The notes under the pieces were generated by a model, which was not told the origin of the DNA, made no database searches, and saw only the letters and a list, made by a program, of their open reading frames with translations. Shown here piece after piece: positions 10,601 to 22,500 of a DNA stretch of 64,000 nt; within the stretch, counting starts at the first letter, position 1; each line of letters starts with the position of its first letter. This stretch comes from Typha latifolia (Eukaryota > Streptophyta > Magnoliopsida > Poales > Typhaceae), in NCBI GenBank assembly GCA_019914945.1, contig CM034104.1, positions 6,450,501-6,514,500 on the forward strand, read 5' to 3'. A program made the position numbers and the translations under genes.

Positions 10601-13600
10601 TGTAGAGATCAATTATCTGATTTTAGAAAAATTTATCAGTTTTAATCAAGAATACAGTATCTTTCCTTTTGTTTATTTTCTACATATATGAGGGCTAACA
10701 AAACTTTATTCTTTGTGCAGTTATCTCGGATTATCTATTTGTTCTCAAGAAACATGCATGATTCTTCCTTGACCCTTGTTATTCATACAACTTGTGCTCG
10801 TCTGATGCTAAATCTGGTTCGACTCTTACTTTTCCTTTAAACTAAGTGAAGTAAGCTTTAGTCTGAACATTATAGGTCTTCTCTTCTTTGTTTCATTTCA
10901 TGGTTAGATGTGCATATAATTTTGGTTGTGGTTAAATGCTAAAGGAGATGAATCCAGAATCTGATTCGTCTTAATCTTGTTACTATATTTGCTTTAGGTT
11001 GAGCCTATATATGATAAAGGTATTGACCAACCAAGCATGGATGAAGCACGAGTTTTACTGGTAGGTATCTTAGCTTTGGTGAAAATCAAACATTTCGAAT
11101 CTAGGCATAATGCTACAAGCCTATGAGTAGTTATTATTACTTGATTTAGTAGTTCAGTTCCAACTTTTTTGTCTGACTTTTTAGGGACGCATTTTGGATG
11201 CTTTCGTTGGGAAATTTGGAACCTTCAAGCGCACAATACCCCAGGTATCTACTTTTATCATTTTATAGCTCATGCTACTTGTCTTCATCTCTATATGGAT
11301 GACTGAGGTACGAGAGAGGGACTCAGATTAAAACTTTAAAAGGGAACTTGGATAATTTTTTCCAAATATTTTATAATTTCTTATGCATTTAGAATAGTGA
11401 AGTACATTAGTAGAGCTTTTGATGAATCTTGAGATAGCTGTAGCTGTTGTACTAGTGGATTGCTCCAATTTACAATGTTTTCTTCTCTCTGCACTCTTTG
11501 CTACATGTAGGAAGTATACTGATGGCCCCCTATAGGTAGTAGGGTAGGATGGGTGGTACCGCTCATCTTCCGGCTAGATGGTAGTCACATCTCCCATTAC
11601 CTATCTCCATGAGACATCCGTAGAATCTATGCTTAGTCACTACCTTATTCTCTTTTCAATATAGTCATGCTAAAGAGTCAAGCGGACTATAATTGGATGT
11701 ATATAATCTCTATTAACTGATTCCTCTATTTTCAATCTTTTTGTGGGACTTGCCTGCCTTCATTATATTTTATTTCTTGTAGTTTTTATTTGTAAGTCAT
11801 GCATACTTGTTCCACGTACACATCTATATACGTTTCTCTCTCTCTCTCTCGCTCTACATATATATAAAGGACCTTTCGTGCATAATCTTGCATAGTCTCG
11901 AATGTTTATATAAATTTATATTCATTTATTGGAGAGGAAAATCACCACTGTAGCTCAGTAGTTGAGTCTTATCAGATTATGATAGAGGTCATGGATTTGA
12001 TTTCTTCATGGACACGGGGGTTAAAATTTAGTAGATTTTCCACTGAAGACATATACTTATATGTGCGTGGTTTGGGTCTGTTGGGACCCATTTTTGTTAG
12101 GGTTGGCCTGGTTTGCTAATTTATGTATTTGGAAAGATTACCCTTGCTACAGGCTCATCATCTATTAATTTTTCTTTAAGAAAAAGTCTATTTGGTAGGA
12201 AAGATGTGTGTAGACTCACCCTTGTTTCTCAAGAGACTGTATGGGTTAAACCTTATATTTCTTTGATGCAAGGGGTAAGCCATAGTGTAATATCAACTTA
12301 CATCCTCTATTGCAACATTCAGTTGATTGTATTTCCATATCAGTTGCTTATGCCTGATCAAATAAACTTTTTCATTAAATATATAGCATGTCAGAGGTAA
12401 CAAAATATTTGTGTATGACTTAAGTAGGACCTCTACATGGATGTGCCCTTTAAATTGATTGAGTTAGATAAACTTGCTCCATTACCTTTTGCTTTGTAGA
12501 AAGAACAAAGACATCACCATTTCATATGGAAAACCTTAAAGATATGAATTTAGTGGCAGACATTCAATAAAAGAATCTAGACTTCCGCTAGTGATAAAAC
12601 AAATGAAATTCATGCAAAGTGGTGAGAAAGGATAATATTTGATAATTTTTGGGTAGTAGACAATGGATTTCTTGATAAGAAAATAATGGTGCATGTTTCT
12701 CTAATCTAACAAGTCTGGTGGTTTTCAAGGAAAAGAAAGGATCAGGAAAGTTTCATCCTCTAAAGTCCAATTATGCATGTCATTGGATATGTGTGTGATA
12801 TGTGTTTTAAGTTGGATTTTAGTGCAACATGAATTGCTTTCAGCCTTGCAATATTTTTAAAGTGGACTGACACCAAATCTTTATATCGAAATTAGTGGCT
12901 TGATACGAATTAGTACTTGTACATTTGTCACTGATACTTGTGACCTTGCTAAAGATTGTAAAACTTCTTTAACTTGAGCTTTATGCATATTTTTTCATCT
13001 TCTGTAATTCTTCTACTTGTAATATATGAGGTATACATGTTTTTAGAATATTATTTTTCCTATTTTATTTTTTCTTGTTATTTGTGAAGTGGCATAACTG
13101 GCTCGATACTCATTTATCTCTTGCTTCTGTTGATGGAGAAATTTGGCATGAATTATTTGGAGATTTTTCCTTTTTCTTTTCAATTGAGGTAGCTACTTGA
13201 AGAAGGCGAGGAAGGGAAGGAGCGTTCCAATTTGAGATTGAAACTTGAAGTTCCGATACAGGTGCCTTAATTAGCAAAATTTTCATTTTAATTTAGTTTA
13301 TTTGTTCCATGAGATGTTGTCAGTTGTCTTTAGCATAACTGGCTTGAGGTCTATGGTCATATTGATCCTTCGTGGGACAATCTCACAGAATTATCATGTT
13401 GCAGAAGCATGGAAGAACGAAATCCAGTAATATACTTGTAAGCCATGACGACATATAGTGCCAACTAAAGGAGAGTGACATACAACTAATGACTCTTCCT
13501 GTTTTCCTGTGTATACAAAATATGGATGTAACTTGAATGAGACAAATACTTATGATGTAGGAGTTGTCATAGAAAAAATGCTGTTCTATCTGATTTGTAA

Positions 13601-16600
13601 CCCCAATAACTTAATAAAAATTGTTCGATTCATACCTCTTCAAAGATTACTTACTTATCTTTGTAGCCATACTTTGAGAGAGTGAGCATCAAAGTCTTTG
13701 AACATATAGATAGGGATTCGAGAGGAATCCAAGTGAATCAGAATATGACCACAGTGAGTTTATTGTAGGATAATTTAGATTATTTGTTTCTCATTATTCT
13801 GAGCAAATATTCAATGATGTAAGTGATGATTTCACATATATAGTATATCAGTCCAATTTCAAAATATGCCACCTCTCTGCCCCAACTTTGTTCTCTGTCA
13901 CCATCTCCAATGGTGCCATTGCTGGCCCCCTTCTCTCCCCCATCCACTAAAAAGCTAAATATATCTAACATTCACAGATATGACTTTAAAATAAATCTCC
14001 AAATTCAATGATATATAAAATAAGCAATTATACTAAGTATGCTTATAACAACAATAATAATAATAATTGAGAGTTACTAAGAGATATCATTATGATAAAC
14101 TCACTCTATTTCTTCCACTAATCATTGAGAGAGATAAAGTCACCATAGGAAGTTTCGATCTAATATGAGACTACTTTCTAACTCTGTTAGAGTCACCTAA
14201 GAAGTCACTGTAGTAATCTAAAATAAGATTTTCTTTTAGACTTTTAGGTAAACTTGAGTCACCATAGAAAGTCGCAAAATAATCTATGCTAGGACTATTC
14301 TCTGAGTCATCCCATTTGTTAATTATGTTTTTCCACTAGTACTCATGGTCAATAAAATTGCCATTGCATGAAGTATAGCAATCCATTAAGTCATATAACT
14401 TGCACATAGAAACATAATGTTTAAATTATACGTAGAAATATGATATTTAATTTGCACATAGAAATATGACATTTAATTTGCACACAAAAAAATATGATAA
14501 TATAAAAGCACGAAGTACAAGAAAGAAAAAAATGTGAGTGAACCCACCCACCTGAATTTAGGTGAAACAATTGAAATCTCTACTCCACGTGATAAGGCAA
14601 ATCACTATCTTCAATAATAAATAAATAATATATTTTAATTTAAATCATGATTCTTAAATAAAGATCTAATTTAATTATTAAATGGGCCAAAGCTAGCCCA
14701 AGGATGTGGATTGGGCTGCAACTGGCCTACATCCCACTCCAACTAAATAAATGGGATGGGCCCATGGCCTGAAACTTATTAGCTCACAGGTTGGGTTGCA
14801 GCTAGCCCACTACCTACAATTATAAATCGGGATGGGTTGTCTTTGGATCTGCAATCCAAACCCGACTTAAACTCGAAACTAAAAGGGGCTTGGCTCGGGT
14901 TGAGTCCGAGCCCAACCTTGCCTTCTACCTCAAGAGAACTAATGAGAGAGGCAGAGAAGACCACCGATAGTCCACCAACTACACCCAAAGGCCCCTCGGC
15001 CACCCGCTCGAGGAGAGAGGAGGTCAACGGGACAAACGAAGCCTTCCAACACGGGCGGTGGAGAGTTTCACCTCGACATGATACGAGCCACAAATGCTCC
15101 AATAGAAAGCATCCATGATACAAGGCCAACGTCGTGAATCTTCCTATACAAGAGTGGCGGCGACTCGAAGTAGCCGAACAACGTATTTTGCCGACGAAGC
15201 CACGAACACTAAAATTTGGTATTTATAATCTACCATATTAAACTTTAATTAAACATGTGGGGTGGGAGAGGACTCGTCGATGAGTCGAATTGCGCTCTCT
15301 GATTGCTTTGGTAGTGCTTCGGCTCCGATCCAACAAAGCAACTCCAATGGGGAGAAAGGAATGAGGAGAGGTGATTTCGGTGTGGGGAGAAAATGGATCT
15401 ACGTTTAGTTGGGGCTTTATTTATAGGAATAACTTTTTGAATCCGATTCAAAAATAGGCCTAAGATATAGCGACCACCTCCTCATCGCGTAGCAGGCGAA
15501 TTTTTTTTCCTAGTTATTGCAATAGTTGTCTTCGCTCTTCTTTTCTTTGGTCCTCCCTTTCTTAATGTTCTTTCCATATCAAATCCTGGATATATAAAAC
15601 TACTAGATGATGAAGGTTGGACGCCTTTTAGCAAAAGAACTTGTTTGGGCATTGCATTTTTTATTCTCAACTTAGCCTTCTCCACAACTCTCTCTTTCTC
15701 GTACACTTTTTATCTTCCTTTTTCTTACTACCGCAAAACAATAGTGAATCTCACTTTTGCAATAGTAATTTGTGATCATAAAAAAATTTACCAGATTTAG
15801 CCCGGAATTCTTTGTGATTTTAAATGAGTTTTCTTTAAAGTTTTTAGGCTTCATATGTTAACTAATTTTTATTTTCTTATTATTCTATTTTTTTCAAAAA
15901 AATTTAGAAATTTTCTTTCATTTTTAAATAATATTTAGAGTTTTACGTAATTAAAAAATAGTTTGATCTGATACGGGTAGCCAATATGGCCTATATAGTT
16001 GATACGGCTGAATGTATCATTTTTTCTAATGGTTGATTCAGATTCCAATACCGACTTTCGTAACTGCAGTTAAAAATCATCTTTGCAAGATATGTGAGGG
16101 TGTTTAAAGAGAAGGTAATATGGGGTAGAGTGAAAAAAGATAAAAAATACCAACATGGGGGGATGAAATAAAAGAGAGGATAGATCTTGACTTTGAACCA
16201 TGAATTGAACCATATCATCTAGAAAGGCTAGATGTTCACTTCTGTATAAATTTTAGAGTATCTGCAGCAGTCTCAATTTGGATTTTACTGAAATTGCCTC
16301 AGCAGAGTACTTAAGTGCTGCTAGCTGTAAATGAACTTCGTTGCGTTATGATTTGTATCTGTGTAGATGTTTTCCTTAGTAGAAGCAATGTATGAAAAAG
16401 CTTTTTTCACATGTGCTTTCTTCTACTGTTTTCCTTTTCTTTTTTGGCCTTATATGATTGCACATGCCATATCCATTATGTCAGTGATTTCTTTTCATTA
16501 GAAGGTACTATTCCCTTTGTTTGATGTTATGAAATTTGGTCCTTCTCCTTGAATTTAGCCTTTCATTTATTGGTATTATTGAATGTTGAAGTATGAAAAC

Positions 16601-19562
16601 ACCTACTGTTTCTTGAGCCAGAACTATTGTAGCTCTGCTCCTCATGCCTGTCATTGGCTTCTTCTTTTTTCATTGCAAGATCCTTTATTAATTCTTTAAT
16701 TATCAATCTTTATCTTTATGATGTTTAATCACAATTTCTCCTCCATTTTCAGTACTTAGCTTCTCATTCATCAGATACTTTAATTCTATATCTTCATTGC
16801 TACTTATTCAGTCATGGTAGGTTAAAACTTCAACATTTTATTTCTGTTGATTAGTGCATTTTAATTTTTCCATATACACTGAATTCTTCTACCTGAACAT
16901 TGGGAACCAGAAACTTCAAACAAAGTGTATCTAAGAAAAAACTGATATCTAAATAAGTAACTATTGGACTAGAGATTGGAATTGATGCAGAAGAGTTGTT
17001 AATTGTTAACTATCGTTGGTGGCAGTTTAGTAGTTAGCAATTAACGTAGGAATGCCATGTCTGATGCCTAATTCACTCTTATTGTATTTTCCATTAAAGT
17101 ACATTTACTATATACAGCTGCTTGCTGCATGGTACATGCAGTTCCTTTTATTGGAAAACAGTAGGTACAATATAAGAGGTGTAGGTTGCAATAACAAAGC
17201 CCATTGTTTAAGGAATCATAAATAGAGTTCTAGTCATTTTCAGTGTTAGTATTTTTTTTTTCCAGTTTCTGCTGATATTTTACTAAAAATTATGGGTTTC
17301 CTTTTGATGTTTAGCTGTCTATTTTGTTATGTTGTTTTGTTATTGCTGCTATGACTTGCACTAATTTTTCTTAGTGATTTCCCTCATCAGCCTCCACCTT
17401 TCTCTTGCAGGCTGTTCTCAACTTGCAAACCCCCCTGGAGTACTCTAAGGAAGTAAATGATTACAAAAATCTGATAAAGACTCTTGTCATGGGTACTGTT
17501 CACATATCTAGACCACTACTTTTAATTTAAAACTATGGAAGTTGGTCTAAAGCTATAATTTTTTCTTTTTGTTTAAAAGCAACTGTTTTTTTTTTTTCAT
17601 TAACTTTTTTAGTTTATATCCTTTCTTTCAACCTTATATTTTGAGGGTTGTTTTACCTAGATCTAAGATTGTGAATTATCTAGTGACCAGGGTGATTGTG
17701 TCTGAACTGATACACTAAACTACACTATGTCATGGTTTGACAACGTCATTCTTGCCTAGTCTATCTGGAATGTTTGATGAGTTATGCTCTTCTGTATTTA
17801 ATGAATGTTTTGCCTGAGGGGGAGCTTGTACATGTGAATTCTGGTTTCTTATTGTATTACTACCGTTGCATGATTAGATTTGGCCTTGGCGCTCTTTGGG
17901 TGTAAGAAGAATGTTTTCATTTTGCACATGTATATATATATTACTTTCAAAGCGCTTACTTGCATCTCACCTTTAAAATCTTTAGTTCATTATACCAAAT
18001 TCAAAATTTTGCATGTATGATCTTCTAGTTTGGCTGCTTTCGGGTTAAAATTATACTGGTAGTAAGGGTATTAAAGAGTCAACTCAGTCTCCTTGTTGAC
18101 TATTTCAATTTCAGTGAATAATGTAACTTGAAAAAACTTAGGGTTGTATCCTGAAAGTCTTGGCGATATTCTGTATGATTCATGAGTTTTTGTTACCAAA
18201 TGAAAAAAGAACATTTACAAATTCTGGCTGGGGTATGTGCAAAAACCCTTGAAACATAAGCTAGTTAAGTACATTATTATAACTACTTTTAAGTTAGATG
18301 ATGTCATGAAATTTTAGGGTTGTATGTGCCATTTTTAAGTTTGAATTTAGAAATTTAGATGGTTAATGCAAATTTAGACATTTGAAGGGATATATATGCC
18401 GGTAAGAACTTCAGGGGATGAAATTACACTAAATGCTCTTCAACTGGCATATATATATACACACACATATATATATATATACATACATATATATATGTAT
18501 ATATATATATATATATGTATATATATACACATATACATATATATGTTCTAGCATAGTTGAAAAAATGCATGTTAAGGGGTGTATTAGGATTGTTTATAAA
18601 ATAAGCTGCTTTCCTTTTTAGCAGGATCAGATAACAGTATGTCATCACATAATAGTTCAAGTCCACTTGGTATCACTACTATGAGAAATTGTGGATATAG
18701 TGAAGAACTTTTGAGGCTAGATTGATCTTTTTGGTATTTTTTAGCAAACTCCACTTAAAAATCTCTAAGCAAATGAATAGATCTGTCAAATTGCTTATTA
18801 TTTGGAATTGCATAAATTTGTTAAATGTAAGCTGCTAAGTGGCACAGCTGCTGTACCCACAAGTTATAATTTTCTTTTGTGGACTTGACTACTTTGTTCT
18901 TTTCCCTTCCATTCTGCTGCAGACATTTTTCTTTCAGATAGTGAAAAAGATATTCAATGCAATTAAATGTCTCTGGTCTCCACATTTTTTACATGTAATG
19001 ATTAATGTAGAAAAGGACAACTGTTCATCATCTAATAACTTTCAGGTATATTTCTTAAAGTACCTAAACAAACTTATGTACTTATATTTGAGAATTGTCA
19101 TGCAGGTTGCTTTAAGGATAAAAATTAGTAAATGACACAACACAGCTTTTTATTTATTATGTATTAGTGTTGGAGGCAGGTCACAGAACAGTTTCACATC
19201 TATAGTCAGAGAGATGTGACATGTTCTACAATGGTAGAATTTTCTTGTACAATGGCAGGAATACCCTTGTGGATTTTTGACTTGCTAGTTTGCTGACCAT
19301 GTGATTACATAAATTACTGATTACATAAATTACATGGATAACATGATAGTCATTTAATCTCCCACTAATTATTGTTGACTAACATATTGCAGGAATGAAG
19401 ACGATTATCTGGAGTATTACCAATGCTCACATGCCACGCTCACAGGTAAAGAAGTTATCTTTTGAATATTATATATCTGGATTTTTCTGTGCTAATGTGC
19501 AACTCTGACAGGTTCCTAATATGCCGCTTCCACAAATGTTTAAGGGTCTACGGGAGGATGAG
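4610..19562 (+). CDS. TRA1: TRA1 exons 1-12: N-terminal HEAT region
   Basis: Residues 1-533. Exon 2 (4768-5513) carries the well-conserved MEVRDSLEIAHTSEYLNFLK and LNRLPHSEVLRPFVQDLL helices. It then has a poorly conserved Gly/Pro/Asn-rich loop (about 5190-5300) where plant TRA1 proteins vary. Exons 4-12 are short (51-109 nt) and spread over 13 kb by introns of up to 4.1 kb. Splitting of the codons at exon 1/2, 4/5 and 10/11 was resolved by requiring both GT..AG and protein continuity, for example CCG across 4667/4768. Confidence 0.9.
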
Positions 19563-22500
19563 GTACTTAAAGTCAAGTGTTTCTTATCTTTCTGCTTATT
19601 GCTGGTAGATTCCATACATATTTATCTTAACTTCACTTGTGGTAGGTTCGAAAAGCTTCAGGTGTCCTAAAGAGTGGCATTCACTGCTTGGCTCTTTTTA
19701 AGGAAAAAGATGAAGAAAGAGACATGTTACAATGCTTTTCACAGATATTAGCTATAATGGAGCCTCGAGATCTCATGGACATGTTCTCGTTGTGTATGCC
19801 AGAACTCTTTGATTGCATGATAACCAATACTCAGTTGCTTCATATATTCTCCACCCTTCTGCAAACTGCAAAGGTCCTCCGGCCATTTACAGATGTTTTA
19901 ATCAACTTTCTTGTTGGCAGTAAGCTCGATGCTCTAAAACATCCAGATACACCTGCAGCAAAACTTGTCTTACAGCTTTTTCGATTCTTATTTATTGCTG
20001 CTGCTAAGGCTCCAGCAGAGTGTGAACGTATTTTGCAGCCTCATATGCCTGTAATAATGGAAGTTTGCATGAAGAATGCTTCAGAAATTGACAAGCCTCT
20101 TGGTTATATGAATCTTCTACGTAGTATGTTCCATGCATTGAATAGTGCAAAATTTGATACGTTATTGCGTGATCTCATACCATCTTTGCAGCCTTGTCTA
20201 AATATGCTGCTATCTATGCTTGAGGGCCCTACTGGTGAAGATATGAGGGACCTTGTCCTTGAACTTTGCCTAACTCTGCCTGCTCGTTTGAGTTCTTTGC
20301 TTCCCCACATTCCTCGCCTCATGAAACCTTTAGTTCTTGCTCTTAAAGGAAATGAGGAACTTGTTACTGTAGGTCTTCGGACACTTGAATTCTGGATTGA
20401 CAGTCTGAATCCTGATTTTTTGGAGCCGAGTATGGCGAATGTCATGTCTGAGGTGATTCTTGCTCTGTGGTCTCACTTGAGGCCCCTCCCATACCAATGG
20501 GGTACAAAGGCTTTGCAACTCCTAGGCAAGTTGGGTGGTCGAAACAGGCGATTTCTTAAAGAACCCCTTATGCTAGAGTGCAAGGAAAACCCTGAACATG
20601 GACTTCGCTTGATTCTGACATTTGAGCCTTCCACACCATTTCTAGTACCTCTGGATCGTTGTATACACCTTGCTGTAGCTGCAGTCATGCAAAGTGGTGA
20701 TATGGATGCTTTCTACAGGAAGCAGGCTCTTATGTTTCTTCGAGTTTGCTTAGTGTCACTGCTGAATTTGAGGGGAAATGTAACAGTTGATGGAGTGTCT
20801 CCTGGTTCTCTTGGGACGTTATTAATTTCTTCTGTGGATCCTTCACGTCGTCGATCAGAAACTTCAGATATGAAGGTCAGTTGAAATTTGTGTTTTGACT
20901 CAAAATATTGTTAAAATGATGTAGTTTTACTAGTTCTTGCTTTGTCAGTTTATCTAGTAAGAGCAACTGTTTTACCTGTACTTACAGTATCCTCTTTTAC
21001 ACATTCATTACTTTTCCTTTTAATGGGAAGTCAGGGTTATTGCTCAGATTGAGTAGGTAAGAGTAAGACACCATAGAGGTATATATGTATCGATAGATAG
21101 GGGTATTGACTATCGAGAGAATGCTTGGAAGGCAGACACCATAGAGCAGGCTGCCAGGAGTCAAGAAGCTATTGGAGATTTCCAATAGGAGTTATGCATG
21201 TCATGGCTTAAGTCATGCTTTTATTCTAGGTATAAATAAGAATATTCATTTGAAGCTGTCGTCTATTCTTACTTAGCCCATATGGGCTTTTTTAGCTAAA
21301 GTAATTCACTGTCAAAATTTTTTAGTGAAAGGCATTTTCCATGGATCATCTGTAAATCTACTCTAATCCTTTTCATATTCTATCTATGTTGTATTGCTTT
21401 TCTATATCAAGGTCCTTTAATTTCTGAAATCATTCCAGAAGTAGAAAGTAATGCATCGTAGTGTTTACATTTTAGCCTTTATCTCTTCTTTATCATCAGT
21501 TGAAACTTTAGTGAAGTCTTCCTATACCTTTGAAGCAATTTTTAGATGCTACTAAGGGGCTGTTTTGTTGAGAGCTTTACTAGATGTTGCATTAATAGAT
21601 GTGGTGTTTAACTTAAAAATCATTGTTTGGTTTGGTGCACCAAATCTGAAAAACTGTATTTTAGAAAACTAGTTAGATTCAGATGTAGTATTTTGGCACC
21701 CATTTGATTTAAGTGAATGCCAAAAGACTACATTTAGACTAACCTAACCTATCTCTCGCTTCTCTCATTTAGATCACAACCCCAACCCCAACACCATCTC
21801 TCTCCTCTCATTTCCATTCCCAATCCTAACTCATCTCTCCTCTCGTCTCTTTTTCTATTCTCCTCCTTATCTCCTCCACCATTATCACTACATTGCTGGA
21901 GTGTTTCTTCACCTCCACATCGCCGGAATGTTTCTTTGTCGTCGTATCGCTGGAGTGTTTCTTCACCTTTTATTTTTCTTCTTTACTTTTTTTCTTCTCA
22001 ATCATTAGGATCCTTGTATTTCAGCTCCTCTATTATTGTAAAGCAACAGAGGAGTAGTAAAACAATTTGTAGCTTTTCCTTCCTTCCCCACTTCGTAGCC
22101 TTTATTAAGACCCTTAAACCTTGCTAAAAGACTTGGCTAAGAAGGATCATAGCCAAGACCATGTACTGCAACCGCAGTGGACTCTTTGCCTACTCATTAC
22201 CTAGAAGGAAAACTTGACAAAAGACAGAGAGTTAATGGTGAGGATGCCTTTGAAGAGGATAGACTCTCCTCTTCTTCCCTCTATGCTACATATCTAGCTG
22301 GATGTTGGTCAGAAGGACAAAACGAGGCTGCCACAGCCACAGCCATAGTCCATGGCCATGATAGATAGGTATGTAGAGAGGACAATTGTCCAACCAAGTC
22401 ACTTCATAACCAATGTATTTAAAATTGAAACAAGAGAGAGAGTATGAAATACCCTTGATATTGATGTTACATTACAAAGCTATGTAGGATAATGTAGTAG

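Larger units (their letters stand above)
13262..17410. other. TRA1 intron 9 (4.1 kb, largest)
   Basis: Holds a diverged LTR-like fragment (about 14020-15490) and an unclassified repeat ending near 16060. Flanking parts 13262-14020 and 16061-17410 are AT-rich with no feature I recognise. Confidence 0.6.

Noticed and set aside
11951..12010. tRNA gene in intron 8
   Set aside because: A and B box-like words are present but acceptor, anticodon and T stems do not pair; a SINE remnant fits better.
18424..18666. Tyr/Ile-rich open frames on both strands in intron 10
   Set aside because: Pure consequence of the AT/AC microsatellite.
20104..20445. 113-codon minus-strand frame over TRA1 exon 13
   Set aside because: Antisense shadow of a long conserved exon; no domain.
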